The translations under genes were made by a program, and so were the position numbers. Under the pieces are notes generated by a model. That model was not told where the DNA came from and ran no database searches. It saw only the letters and a program-made list of their open reading frames with translations. A stretch of DNA of 64,000 bases from a virus. Within the stretch, counting starts at the first letter, position 1, and each line of letters opens with the position of its first letter. Location of the stretch: IMG/VR virus record IMGVR_UViG_3300045131_001195, positions 1 to 64,000 of that record. One strand, given 5' to 3'. Below are positions 23,361 to 32,720 of the stretch, piece after piece.

Positions 23361-23951
23361 TTATCTAATTTTTATGTTTGATGATTTATGATATCTTGCT
23401 GACTGATTTGTCATATCAGAAAATAATCTTCTATAATCTTCTATAATTCTATTCTTATTTATTAATTCTTCAGTCATTGAATTAACTTTCATCTTGAAAT
23501 CACTTAATTCATTTTCACATTCTGTATTCTCCATCTGAACCTCCTTGATAACAAAAACTTCTTGGATAACTGGAACTTCCTTAATTACCTCAATCTCTTT
23601 GATTTCAACCCTAACACCCCCAGTCTGCACTTCCTTAATTATTTCTTTATATATGGGGACTTCTTTTGTTATCTCAACAATCCTATCAACTGGGACTTCA
23701 ACAATCCTATCAACCTCCACAATCTTTTCAACAATTCTATCAACTGTGACTTCAACAATCTTTTCAACCTCTCTGATAATTTCTTTGGGTTGGCTTTCAA
23801 CATTATGACCTAATACCCCATACTTCTCAATATAAAATCCTGACTTCAAACATTGTGATACGAAATCATCAATATCTGGAATATTATTTACCTCACAATA
23901 TCTGATGATATCAATAAAGAAAGCATCATTTGTTATAATCTGTGTTTTCAT
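23361..23951 (-). CDS. Protein with KEIVEV-type tandem repeat
   Basis: A 196-residue protein. Residues 1-45 are a small helical domain (NDAFFIDIIRYCEVNNIPDI). From about 55 to 140 there is a degenerate repeat of IVEVPVDR / IVEKIVEVDR / IKEVPVIQEVF units, alternating hydrophobic and charged residues. Such runs appear as linkers in many phage and surface proteins and probably form extended beta or coiled stalks. The C-terminus is helical (ENELSDFKMKVNSMTEELIN). It lies between SbcC-like and SbcD-like genes; any link to recombination is unproven. Confidence 0.65.
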   Translation of the reverse strand: MKTQIITNDAFFIDIIRYCEVNNIPDIDDFVSQCLKSGFYIEKYGVLGHNVESQPKEIIREVEKIVEVTVDRIVEKIVEVDRIVEVPVDRIVEITKEVPIYKEIIKEVQTGGVRVEIKEIEVIKEVPVIQEVFVIKEVQMENTECENELSDFKMKVNSMTEELINKNRIIEDYRRLFSDMTNQSARYHKSSNIKIR

Positions 23952-23952
23952 A

Positions 23953-24732
23953 TTATTTGTTTGTTAAAATTTCATTATTATTTTTTATATCATCATATGA
24001 AGTTATCTTAAAACTTAAATATGGCTGGGGGTTATCCAAATCAACAAATTCATATTTATCATCATCAATTGTATATATTCCATATCCATGATTTGATATG
24101 GTTTCCCCCATATTATGTTGAATTGTGCTACCAACCATTATTGCTTTTTTACCCCCAGGAATATCAAATATTGCACGTTTGTGAATATCACCACAAAAAA
24201 CAATATCACAACCCTTAAATATATCAGTTTCATAACCATCTTCAATACTAAAACCTAAATCAGTTTTCAATCCATTAACTGGACCATGAAATAAGCCAAT
24301 ATTAAATGATTCGGAACTTGGGATGTCTGGGGGGATATTATGTTGCATTAACGAATATACACACCAGTTAATGTTCTCATCAACATAAACCCCCCGATCT
24401 TTAAGATAACTAATTTTTGGATTTTTTATTGAATCTACAATTGGAGTAATAGCATCTAATCTATCCATATTTGTTTCTAGGAAATCATGATTGCCAATTA
24501 TGATAATGGTCTTACTAATCTTTGCACACTCCTCAAGAACCCAGACAATAAACTCTACAAGTTCAGGAGTCATCTGGTTCTTGCTATGTACCAAATCTCC
24601 TGTAAAAACAATTCTGTCTGGTTTTAGTTCTACCCATTGGCTAAATGCTTCAGATAATATTTCCCTAAACAAATTATGATCCTTATATAACCTAATATGT
24701 AGGTCAGAAAAATGAATGATTTTATTTATCAT
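23953..24732 (-). CDS. SbcD/Mre11-like nuclease (gp47 class)
   Basis: A 259-residue metallophosphoesterase nuclease. Motifs in order: HFSDLHIR (D10, H12), FTGDLVHSK, IIGNHDFLE, GLFHGPVNG and FCGDIHKR, the ligands of the two-manganese site. It lacks the extra capping domain of bacterial SbcD and matches the phage gp47 length class. With the SbcC-like ATPase encoded at 20698-23019 it would process double-strand ends. A TATTTATC box lies 20 bases upstream. Confidence 0.9.
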   Translation of the reverse strand: MINKIIHFSDLHIRLYKDHNLFREILSEAFSQWVELKPDRIVFTGDLVHSKNQMTPELVEFIVWVLEECAKISKTIIIIGNHDFLETNMDRLDAITPIVDSIKNPKISYLKDRGVYVDENINWCVYSLMQHNIPPDIPSSESFNIGLFHGPVNGLKTDLGFSIEDGYETDIFKGCDIVFCGDIHKRAIFDIPGGKKAIMVGSTIQHNMGETISNHGYGIYTIDDDKYEFVDLDNPQPYLSFKITSYDDIKNNNEILTNK

Positions 24733-24752
24733 ATTGTTTTTTTGTAAACATA

Positions 24753-24760
24753 GATAAATA
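24753..24760 (-). promoter_or_regulatory. TATTTATC box before SbcD-like gene
   Basis: Sense TATTTATC, one mismatch from the recurrent octamer, 20 bases before ATG 24732. Weaker than the exact matches. Confidence 0.35.
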
Positions 24761-24788
24761 AAATCATTCTATCAATATATTGCCAATA

Positions 24789-25019
24789 TTATTTTTCCAC
24801 TAATTGGAAACCTTCATTTATAAGTAATTTTTTTACTTTATTTTCAGAAATTGTATTAATTGCAGGTCTTTTTGCTATTTCTCCTGGTTTTGCAAAAATT
24901 ACTTGAATTTTTTTTGTATTTTTTACATAAAAAGTGCTAACTGTACAATATTCACCTATTGCATTTGCAAACAAACCAAATGATTTTGATTTTAAAAGCA
25001 CGCCTAATGTAAAGTCCAT
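24789..25019 (-). CDS. Hypothetical protein
   Basis: A 76-residue protein with an N-terminal beta-rich part (MDFTLGVLLKSKSFGLFANA, STFYVKNTKKIQVIFAK) and a C-terminal helix (ENKVKKLLINEGFQLVEK) that resembles a small DNA- or peptide-binding end. Unrecognised. It stands alone between the zinc-protein gene and the SbcD-like gene, with about 55 bases free on each side. Confidence 0.6.
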   Translation of the reverse strand: MDFTLGVLLKSKSFGLFANAIGEYCTVSTFYVKNTKKIQVIFAKPGEIAKRPAINTISENKVKKLLINEGFQLVEK

Positions 25020-25077
25020 ATTATTTTATATTTTAATTTGTTAATGAAATGTATATAATAAATAATAAGGGGTGAAT

Positions 25078-25872
25078 CTACCAAACTTTAATTCTGCTGA
25101 AATAACCAAATAATGGGTCATTATCTGATTTTTTGAATGTTGCAGTAGCAGTAATTTCCTCACCAAGCCCAATAAGGCTACCTACATTACCATAGGCCTT
25201 CCATTTACCTTCAATATTCTCAATCAACAACTTGTATTTAACTGAACCAGTGTAGGAGTCAACAATACCTTTGCAGGAAATAACTCTGAATAAACTTTTA
25301 TACCTTCCCACAACAACCTCATTTGCAACTAATTCCAACTGCCTTCTTCTCTCTGCTAAAACTTTAATAAATTCTATTTGTTTCTCTGAAATCTTGCCTG
25401 AACTGAAGAACTTGCTTGCAATCTCTCTAATTTTAACATCATTAACAGATAATGTTTCCTCCAAACCTTCATTAGATGTTAATATCTTGGCTATTTCAAT
25501 CTGCTTCAACCTTCTCTTGCGTTGAGCCATAGTTTGCTTGGTAATACCTTCAACATCAAAGGTATATTTCATAATGTTGTTGGTACAATCAAACCCAACA
25601 TAAATTAAATCAGAGGTTTCTTGATTCAAGAAGAATGACCCCCTCTTTATGGCATGGTTGCAACAAGAACATTTGTTGCCCTTTGGGTCAAAATTACCCA
25701 TCCAACCTTTTGGGTCATCCACGCCAATCTTATCAAAATCAACCTCAAACTCGGTCTCGGTGTCATACCCATCCTCACCATTTGGTACTGTAAATGAGGT
25801 GTAATAGCCAACATATATAAAGTTTTCTGGCTTAATTCCTTGTCCCACATACTTGAATTGGTTGGTTGTCAT
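25078..25872 (-). CDS. Zinc-ribbon-containing phage protein
   Basis: A 264-residue protein. A putative zinc site is formed by CSCCNHAIKRGSFF near residue 68 and YVGFDCTNN about 20 residues later. The C-terminal third (YKSLFRVISCKGIVD, VKYKLLIENIEGKWKAYGNV, GEEITATATFKKSD) is beta-rich and could be an OB-like nucleic-acid domain (inference). Proteins with this arrangement are found in large phages without a defined role. Its strong host-type promoter suggests early, high expression and perhaps a DNA-binding role. Confidence 0.65.
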   Translation of the reverse strand: MTTNQFKYVGQGIKPENFIYVGYYTSFTVPNGEDGYDTETEFEVDFDKIGVDDPKGWMGNFDPKGNKCSCCNHAIKRGSFFLNQETSDLIYVGFDCTNNIMKYTFDVEGITKQTMAQRKRRLKQIEIAKILTSNEGLEETLSVNDVKIREIASKFFSSGKISEKQIEFIKVLAERRRQLELVANEVVVGRYKSLFRVISCKGIVDSYTGSVKYKLLIENIEGKWKAYGNVGSLIGLGEEITATATFKKSDNDPLFGYFSRIKVW

Positions 25873-25895
25873 GTTGTTTTGTTTTGATTAGGTTG

Positions 25896-25927
25896 CAAAG
25901 ATAAGAACAATATTCAAACAAACCAAA
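25896..25927 (-). promoter_or_regulatory. Bacteroidota-type promoter for zinc-protein gene
   Basis: Sense TTTG (25927-25924), a 20-base spacer and TATCTTTG (25903-25896), 23 bases before ATG 25872. The -7 box and the following GCAAC match the DUF932 promoter exactly. Confidence 0.8.
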
Positions 25928-25948
25928 CTTCTGTGAAAATATTTCTAA

Positions 25949-26773
25949 CTATATTTTTAGATTAAAAACAATCTCATTCACCTCTTTTGGAACTTTATAT
26001 TCTGCATAACCCCCCTCTGATTTTAGATGACAAATAACTGAACCATAAAAGTTAATTCCCTCATATTTTGATTGTGAGAGCATTTTAAGTAGCAGCCTAC
26101 CATAGAGTGGTAATTGTATATAATAATGCGCTAGGGCTGTGCTGGAATACTTCTCAAAGGGTTTAAACATATTCTCTGTGAAGGTGGAAACCTGGAAACT
26201 TTTCTCCTTGTTTGTCTTCCAGTCTGTAATAACAATTCCATAATCTGTCTTTTCCTTATTTGGGATTAACCATACCTTATCTGGCTGGCCAACATACCCA
26301 AGGTCGGGATCCCCCAATACCATTTCTGTGTCAATAAGAACAGCACCTCTATCATGCATAAGATTAAGATAAGCAAAACCAGCTGATATCATTCTATCAG
26401 ACATAATCTCTTGTGTTAAATCACACTCAAAAACAGGTTGCCTAATTTTCTTATAATCACCATACATATGAATTAGTCTTTGCTCCAAAAAGAAATGGAC
26501 ACTAGAACCAAGGTTTGCTGCATAGTTTGCACTTTCTGCCCATTCAGTCAAATACTTTTGTGCTTTAACCTCATCCCCCTTTGCTTTTCTGTGAGCAATT
26601 TCTTCTCCTGGAAATTCCTTGTAATATTTTTTAATTATTTTTGATACAGAAGGATAATCACTTTTACCATTCATATGATATATGTGATCCTCCTCAATAA
26701 ATGTCAAATTTAATTCTTCTTGTCTTTTAGCAATAATATCTCTAATATCTTTTGCAACCTCATGTAAATTCAT
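25949..26773 (-). CDS. PD-(D/E)XK nuclease (RecB/Cas4-like)
   Basis: About 274 residues from ATG 26773; a longer TTG frame overlaps the primase and is unlikely. The core motifs are GSSVHFFLEQR (helix with the conserved His), IDTEMVLGDPDLGYVGQPDKV (first metal ligand Asp) and IVITDWKTNKEK (the D-x-K pair), the hallmark of the RecB-type nuclease fold. A cysteine cluster for an iron-sulfur site, as in Cas4, is not present. It probably trims DNA ends or helps packaging or recombination. It follows the primase by one base. Confidence 0.85.
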   Translation of the reverse strand: MNLHEVAKDIRDIIAKRQEELNLTFIEEDHIYHMNGKSDYPSVSKIIKKYYKEFPGEEIAHRKAKGDEVKAQKYLTEWAESANYAANLGSSVHFFLEQRLIHMYGDYKKIRQPVFECDLTQEIMSDRMISAGFAYLNLMHDRGAVLIDTEMVLGDPDLGYVGQPDKVWLIPNKEKTDYGIVITDWKTNKEKSFQVSTFTENMFKPFEKYSSTALAHYYIQLPLYGRLLLKMLSQSKYEGINFYGSVICHLKSEGGYAEYKVPKEVNEIVFNLKI

Positions 26774-26774
26774 T

Positions 26775-27683
26775 TTACTTAATTTTAATATAATATTTAT
26801 CAATATCCCCCCTTAACTCACAAACATCTTTGTCATAAGGTAATTTAACCATCTTTATTCTATCATATAAATTTCCCCCATTTAACTCATTATATAATCT
26901 TAATGAATCCTTATAAGCATCCCCATCCAGACAAAGAATAATATCCTTCTCTGCCTTTTCATACAATAAAGTAAATAACTTATTACTAAGATGCTTGCCC
27001 AATAATGGAATTGGATTGGGTAGAAATATACTATCAAAAACCCCTTCAGTCAAATATATATCTTCTGACCAATTAATTAAATGTTCATTAAATATAATCT
27101 CATCTTTTGGGGCATTGGCATTCTTATATTTAATCTTTCTCTTAACCCATGATCTCCCCAAGAAATAATTTAATACCCCACCCTTATCATACGATGGAAT
27201 TATTATTCTATAAGCAAAATCCCCTTTTACAGTATAACCAATGTTATATTTTTTTATCATATCATCTGTTATTCCCCTATCAAGCAAATAATTGTATGCT
27301 TCTTTCCTAGGGATATGCAATGGATGAGAATCTTCAAAGGTAACAAACCCCTCTGGTAATCTTAATTTTGGATAAAAAATATCATTAACCTTTAAGTTCT
27401 CAGGTTTAACCAAATCATATAATCTCTTTTGCTTCTTTGTGCCAAATACATCAAATAACTTGCCAAGTGGACCATGTGTCTTTTCAGAATCATCACCACA
27501 GCTCCAACAATGATATAAATGTTTTAATAGTGATACTTCAAGATTGCCTTTATTCTCCCCTTCATCGCAAAGGGGGCAATTATATGTGTATTGGTGTTTT
27601 GTGGTAAATGATTTGACTGGTTCACCAATCACATCACTTATCAAACCCAATATAACTTCTATTTCTTTATCTTGATTCTCCAT
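26775..27683 (-). CDS. DNA primase with zinc finger and Toprim domain
   Basis: A 302-residue primase-like protein. The N-terminal zinc ribbon has CPLC (36-39) and HCWSC (58-62). The Toprim motif follows: YLTEGVFDSIF (the Glu) and ILCLDGDAYKD (DxD-type). Between them lies a short RNA-polymerase-like core (KYNIGYTVKGDFAYRIIIPS). This matches phage primases of the T4 gp61/DnaG type that make RNA primers at the fork with a helicase; the helicase is not in the window. The ATG is only four bases after the host promoter -7 box, so the mRNA is likely leaderless. Confidence 0.9.
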   Translation of the reverse strand: MENQDKEIEVILGLISDVIGEPVKSFTTKHQYTYNCPLCDEGENKGNLEVSLLKHLYHCWSCGDDSEKTHGPLGKLFDVFGTKKQKRLYDLVKPENLKVNDIFYPKLRLPEGFVTFEDSHPLHIPRKEAYNYLLDRGITDDMIKKYNIGYTVKGDFAYRIIIPSYDKGGVLNYFLGRSWVKRKIKYKNANAPKDEIIFNEHLINWSEDIYLTEGVFDSIFLPNPIPLLGKHLSNKLFTLLYEKAEKDIILCLDGDAYKDSLRLYNELNGGNLYDRIKMVKLPYDKDVCELRGDIDKYYIKIK

Positions 27684-27687
27684 TTCG

Positions 27688-27719
27688 CAAATATATGTAA
27701 GAATTTGCGAATTACCAAA
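27688..27719 (-). promoter_or_regulatory. Bacteroidota-type promoter directly at primase start
   Basis: Sense TTTG (27719-27716), a 20-base spacer and TATATTTG (27695-27688). The ATG begins at 27683, only four bases after the -7 box, so transcription should start at or next to the ATG. The -33 element lies in the end of the upstream RuvC-like gene. Confidence 0.75.
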
Positions 27720-28314
27720 TGTTTTTCATCTTCATATATCCAAGGACTGCTGTATAAGCATCAGTTTGGTCAAAATTTTCTTTTTTCAAATTTCCCTTCT
27801 TGTCGTAATGCCAAGTGATTTGGGGTTCTTTCACTGCAACCAAATCCAATATTAATTTTTTCTTATCCATTGATTTGTCCAACCCCCCAAACAAAACTTC
27901 TTTACCGTTTTTATTCTTTTGAGTTAATTCTGGATAAGCAAACTTTCTTGCATTGTATGTTGAAATAAATTCTGGCATAATATTCAATACATCAAAAACT
28001 TCTTTACAAACTAATGTATTAAACCTCATTAATATACCAACAGTATTTACATTGTTTGAAGTTAATAATGGTTCTTCTATAATTACTTTTGTTATTCCAA
28101 GATTTTTATAATCTTCCAATTTTAATTTGAATAAAGTTGACTTAACAATAAGTTCTTCTATCTTTGAATTCATTTCTGATTTTGGAATTGGCGACAAATG
28201 TGTTAATTCCAATAATTTTTCAGAATTAGTATCAAACAAAGCAATTCCAATTGTCTTTGTTGACACATCAAGTCCCAATACTTTGGGCGAATTAATATCT
28301 ATTTTATTTACCAT
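27712..28314 (-). CDS. RuvC-like Holliday-junction nuclease
   Basis: A 200-residue RNase H-fold protein: VLGLDVSTKTIGIALF (first Asp, D16, on strand 1), VIIEEPLLTSNNVNT (Glu on strand 4) and a C-terminal helix DQTDAYTAVLGYM with two further Asp, the four acidic ligands of RuvC-type resolvases. Phages use such enzymes to resolve recombination intermediates before packaging. The gene end overlaps the primase promoter -33 box. The start shares one base with the end of the virion gene upstream (TAATG). Confidence 0.85.
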   Translation of the reverse strand: MVNKIDINSPKVLGLDVSTKTIGIALFDTNSEKLLELTHLSPIPKSEMNSKIEELIVKSTLFKLKLEDYKNLGITKVIIEEPLLTSNNVNTVGILMRFNTLVCKEVFDVLNIMPEFISTYNARKFAYPELTQKNKNGKEVLFGGLDKSMDKKKLILDLVAVKEPQITWHYDKKGNLKKENFDQTDAYTAVLGYMKMKNIW

Positions 28315-30503
28315 TAAAAATCTAAACTTATGTTAAATTGTTGATCCCCCAAAACTCTCTCAATAGGTGAACTTAATTTTGATATAACCATAAGTTCTTT
28401 GTTGGAATTGTAAAGTCCAATTTCAGTAATATACTTATTCTTACCAGTTACATAAGTTGGATTTGTTGTTGTTGAAAATTGTGTTATAACAAGATTAACA
28501 GCATATTTCATTTCATATATTGTTGCCACAATTCCAGTTTGAATGTTTCCATAAAAATAATATTCATCCCCAAAATTTAACTTTGTTGGTTGACTATTTA
28601 AAGGAACATCAATGAATTTTGCCAAATCATATATTGTTGCAGCTGTGTAATTTGATTCTGTAATAACAAATGTTGTTTTAGTTAAACCTGATTCTGGGAT
28701 ATATCCATTTATTTTTGTTGAAGCAATCTGGCTTGTAAAATCAATTATTCTCCATTGGTTTGGTTCTGGCAAACTATTTGTATTTGTTCTTTGTGCCAAA
28801 ATTTTAATTTCATTTGCTGAAAAACCTGACAAACTATTATTTGTATATAAAAATGGAAATTCTTCCCCAAATTTAACCGCAACATTCTGAGCTGTTATTG
28901 TACAACCAGTATCAGGACCAACAATATTTTGATAATAATTGCAATGTAATGAATTTGTAAACCCTGTTGAATCCAAACGATATGTAACCCATAAAGTTTT
29001 TCCATCCCCAGTCAAAACACCAATATCATTTGATGTATCTGTATCAAATAAATTTGGTGTTATTAAACTAACTTCTGGTGCAGGTAATGTCCAATTCCTA
29101 TTTGATTTATATGACAATGCCGCAACCAATTCATCATCATCAATAACCACAATTTTACTATCAGGAAAAACCCTTCCTACTCTATTTAACTCATTTTTTG
29201 AATTTTCATTTGTATCCCATAAATTAAAGAAACGAATGCCCGGCTGATTCATATCAGAATTCTTTGTTGATTTGATATAATATGGAATAGATTTACCTGG
29301 TTCATTTGGGGGATCAATATAAAAACTTTGCCCAATACTTGAACCATCAGACTTATGCCACATCAATGTTGGAATTGTTAATTTAAATTTTCTTGCCAAA
29401 TCATTAGTATCCTTTGGGTCAGCAACATCAAATGGCATTGTTGCAAATTTTTCCCCATAAACATTATCAATAGATTGATTTGTATAATGAATTACTGCAA
29501 CTGCTTTTTGATTTTTTGATTCAACAATAATTTTATTCAATCTTGAATCATAATAATAAACTGCACCATTATCACTTGATAATGTTTGCCCAGAATTTGA
29601 ATACAAATATTCTTTTGTTCCCAAATATGATTGTGATCCATATTTTGTATAATCCTCATAAGTATCCCCTGTTATTCCTGCCACAGTTTGCGACCAAGGA
29701 ATATTCATATTCCAAACTCTTGTATCTACTGTTGCTGATGTATCACAAATCGTTTCATAATTAAAAACATCATTTGACCAATTTGGCATTGGTGTAACAC
29801 TATCATATAACGCAGTCATCCCTGATGGATAAATTAAACATCTTGCTATCTCACCTCCACTTGTCTTTGCTGAATATATTGGTAGGTTTCTATCCAATCC
29901 AACAATATAATTACTACCACTTATTGTTGATGCACTAATCTTATAAGTCAATATTGGAAAAGAATTTCTTATGCTACCACAATCCCCAACACCATCTAAA
30001 ATAATGGTAAGAAAATCACCAACTTTTGGAACACCAGTTGTTGCTGAACATGTATTTGCTGATAACAATAAACTTGTTTGACCAGTTATTGTTGGCATAC
30101 TTGCAATATAATTTGATGAAACCGTATATGCTGATGTTGTCTGGGCTGAATATGTTGTAACTCCACTAACAAAAAATCCCTTATCTGTTGCCAAATTATA
30201 AAATTCCTTTATTGTTGACTCATTAAATGGAATTCCATATGTTGTACCAATTGCACCATTTAGAAAGTAGGGATATTTTACATTTTGTTTGTTAACATTA
30301 TACCCACCAGCATTATCATTATGCTCGCAAAAAGCTGGCATTAATACATTATTATTTGTAATATTATCTCCAATATAATCAATCTCACTATCTCCAACTT
30401 GGAAATAAGAAATATTGAACAACCCCTTTGATATTGCCTTCCTACCAACATCAGTTATTCTTGTAATTATTTTTCCAGATGTATTTTTTAAAATATAACT
30501 CAT
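28314..30503 (-). CDS. Large virion-associated protein
   Basis: A 729-residue, beta-rich, Thr/Ser/Asn-rich protein. The first 40 residues (MSYILKNTSGKIITRITDVG) look like an assembly head; the remainder has strand-turn repeats (for example GVTTYSAQTTSAYTVS) and no catalytic motif I recognise. Composition and position at the end of the structural run suggest a tail or baseplate part. Family not recognised, so this is an assignment by context. The end overlaps the RuvC-like start. Confidence 0.65.
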   Translation of the reverse strand: MSYILKNTSGKIITRITDVGRKAISKGLFNISYFQVGDSEIDYIGDNITNNNVLMPAFCEHNDNAGGYNVNKQNVKYPYFLNGAIGTTYGIPFNESTIKEFYNLATDKGFFVSGVTTYSAQTTSAYTVSSNYIASMPTITGQTSLLLSANTCSATTGVPKVGDFLTIILDGVGDCGSIRNSFPILTYKISASTISGSNYIVGLDRNLPIYSAKTSGGEIARCLIYPSGMTALYDSVTPMPNWSNDVFNYETICDTSATVDTRVWNMNIPWSQTVAGITGDTYEDYTKYGSQSYLGTKEYLYSNSGQTLSSDNGAVYYYDSRLNKIIVESKNQKAVAVIHYTNQSIDNVYGEKFATMPFDVADPKDTNDLARKFKLTIPTLMWHKSDGSSIGQSFYIDPPNEPGKSIPYYIKSTKNSDMNQPGIRFFNLWDTNENSKNELNRVGRVFPDSKIVVIDDDELVAALSYKSNRNWTLPAPEVSLITPNLFDTDTSNDIGVLTGDGKTLWVTYRLDSTGFTNSLHCNYYQNIVGPDTGCTITAQNVAVKFGEEFPFLYTNNSLSGFSANEIKILAQRTNTNSLPEPNQWRIIDFTSQIASTKINGYIPESGLTKTTFVITESNYTAATIYDLAKFIDVPLNSQPTKLNFGDEYYFYGNIQTGIVATIYEMKYAVNLVITQFSTTTNPTYVTGKNKYITEIGLYNSNKELMVISKLSSPIERVLGDQQFNISLDF

Positions 30504-30519
30504 TATCTTTTATATATAA

Positions 30520-31575
30520 TTATTTAATATGTGAATTTATTCCAACATAATTTTGAGAATTAAATATTATCTCACAACATCTGCAAGTATTTATCTTGGC
30601 TGAATCAATTCTTATTGTATTTTTTTGTTCCACCTTTGTTGAGCAACCATTTGAATCCACTTGATAACCATTATTATTTATAATGGATGTTGTTGTCCCT
30701 GTTAATGTATCTCCACTAATTATTGTTGTTGAATAAGTTAATGCTGAATATGTGGTATTAATCAAATTTGGCGAACAATATGGTCTGTTTGTTGCCAATG
30801 AATTTGATATTATGTTTGGAGTTAACAAAGAATTATTTTTATAAACTGAAATAATATTGTTTGTACTTGCTGAACCTGGTTGGTATAATGAAGTTTCAAG
30901 ATTTGCATTCATTGTTAATGTTAATACATGTCCAGCCTTTAACTCTGGATTAATATTTAATTTCCATGTTGTTTGAATTGTATCATCTGATATAAATTGC
31001 TCTGAAATATTTGATAAATTAATTTCATATCTTGATAATTCATTTTCTGAAGAAACATTTGAAACAATTGAAGCTACACCACCTGTTTGACCTGAAACAT
31101 ATAAATTATATTGGCCTTCACAAATACCCTTAAAAATTGGTGAACTTGAATATGTTTGACCATTATTTATTGAATATACATAAGGCTTAATGCCCCCTAA
31201 AGATGATGCCACAATAACACCATCACAATTTCCAACACAACTATTGTTTGTTATTTTTGACCTTAATAAAATGGGTGAATATCCATCACATTCACCATAT
31301 GTAACCAAAACATCATTCTTTGGTGCAACACCCCTTATTTTCCAATCACTTGTTGGTATATCACTTGAATTTACACTTCTTAATGCTGTATTTGTAACTC
31401 CTGTCCAATTTAAAACTTCCCAATATTTATTACTTAAATTCCAAATTATTGTCATTGAACTTCCTGTTGAATGCCAATAATTTTTGCCATTTGTTATTCC
31501 ACTATATTGAAAATTATATGGACCTATAATATCATTCTCAAAATAAACATTCAAACACAAATCATTAATTGCCAT
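30520..31575 (-). CDS. Virion protein with SprB-like repeat
   Basis: A 351-residue protein. Residues 108-165 show the SprB-type repeat SCVGNCDGVIVASSLGGIKP followed by YVYSINNGQTYSSSPIFKGI, which is seen in Bacteroidota gliding-motility adhesins. The remaining strands are Thr/Asn-rich, and a C-terminal pair CRCC may bind metal or form disulfides. Likely part of an adhesive tail structure (inference). It runs in one direction with several other surface-type genes. Confidence 0.7.
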   Translation of the reverse strand: MAINDLCLNVYFENDIIGPYNFQYSGITNGKNYWHSTGSSMTIIWNLSNKYWEVLNWTGVTNTALRSVNSSDIPTSDWKIRGVAPKNDVLVTYGECDGYSPILLRSKITNNSCVGNCDGVIVASSLGGIKPYVYSINNGQTYSSSPIFKGICEGQYNLYVSGQTGGVASIVSNVSSENELSRYEINLSNISEQFISDDTIQTTWKLNINPELKAGHVLTLTMNANLETSLYQPGSASTNNIISVYKNNSLLTPNIISNSLATNRPYCSPNLINTTYSALTYSTTIISGDTLTGTTTSIINNNGYQVDSNGCSTKVEQKNTIRIDSAKINTCRCCEIIFNSQNYVGINSHIK

Positions 31576-31578
31576 ATA

Positions 31579-32709
31579 TTAATCTTTTTTTAATCTAACA
31601 GAATAAAATGAATTCAACCCAACATTTTCAATATAACTCATTGATAATTCATTATATGAAAACAATCCAATATAATTTTTATTTGCAAAACCAGTATTGG
31701 TAGTTGTCCAATAATATCCATTAATTTTATTATTTATGAAATTATTATTTATCAAACCACCACCACCAACCAATGAGAAATTATATAAGTCTTCTGCACC
31801 CAAATTTGGTTCAAACCATAAATTGCGTTCTTTTAATTTACCACCACCACTCACACCATTAATTTCTGATGCCAAAAATATATTATCCCACTCAGTTTTT
31901 GTTGGTATATGGTATCCATTTGGTGCCAAATTTCTTGCATCTGTAATAGCAGCATAATTATATAGATAACCATAAATATCCCCAAGCCCTGAATTGAAAT
32001 TATAATAGGTATATGCTGGTCCTGAAATATTATTTAAGTCTGTTGTTGATGCAACAAATGGTATATCTGTCCCATCTCTAAATGTTGTTACTTTCAAATT
32101 TTCTATTGCCCAAGTACCACCAGATGCTGTAACAATATCTAAACATTTTGTTCTCCCTGTAACAACACCTAAATCACTAATTGAATGGCAAAAATTATTA
32201 TATTTTAATTTCCTATAACTTGTATCCCCTGATGGCCAAATATTAATTCCAGCCTCACATTTTGATTTTGAATCTGCACTACTTGACCCCCTATATAATG
32301 TACTATTTAATTCACCAAATGTATTACCTCTTGCATATACAAAAAAGGTAAGACTTAATGTGCTTGATGAACATATATAATCACAAGTTGTGTTACCAGT
32401 ATCATTTAAAAAATTACGAAACGGGAAAAATCTTGTACAATAAGTTGGTTCAACTGGATCCTCAATAATTTTTGTTAAACTAATGCTCTGACCAGAATCT
32501 GGATTATTAACCAATATAATATAATCTCCAGATGCCAGACCTGTTAATATATTTCCTGTATTTAATTTACCATTAACATTTATAATATACCCACCTAACC
32601 CACCTGATACTAATATTTCAAGCGACCCATCCTTTCTACCAATACCAGATGTTTTTTTAACATTCACATCAACGCTTAATGGGTATATTGTAATAATATC
32701 TTCTGCCAT
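31579..32709 (-). CDS. Virion protein with SprB-like and FISUMP domains
   Basis: A 376-residue protein. The N-terminus (about 20-70) has the SprB-like pattern DGSLEILVSGGLGGYIINVN. The C-terminal 180 residues follow the Fibrobacter succinogenes major paralogous (FISUMP) domain, which is also widespread in Bacteroidota: WAIENLKVTTFRDGTDIP, YGYLYNYAAI, NGYHIPTKTEWDNIF and YYWTTTN...SVRLKKD. These C-type-lectin-like folds are common on Bacteroidota surface proteins, so a phage copy may bind host glycans (inference). A second phage copy is at 61293-62198. Confidence 0.8.
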   Translation of the reverse strand: MAEDIITIYPLSVDVNVKKTSGIGRKDGSLEILVSGGLGGYIINVNGKLNTGNILTGLASGDYIILVNNPDSGQSISLTKIIEDPVEPTYCTRFFPFRNFLNDTGNTTCDYICSSSTLSLTFFVYARGNTFGELNSTLYRGSSSADSKSKCEAGINIWPSGDTSYRKLKYNNFCHSISDLGVVTGRTKCLDIVTASGGTWAIENLKVTTFRDGTDIPFVASTTDLNNISGPAYTYYNFNSGLGDIYGYLYNYAAITDARNLAPNGYHIPTKTEWDNIFLASEINGVSGGGKLKERNLWFEPNLGAEDLYNFSLVGGGGLINNNFINNKINGYYWTTTNTGFANKNYIGLFSYNELSMSYIENVGLNSFYSVRLKKD

Positions 32710-32720
32710 ATATAATATAT

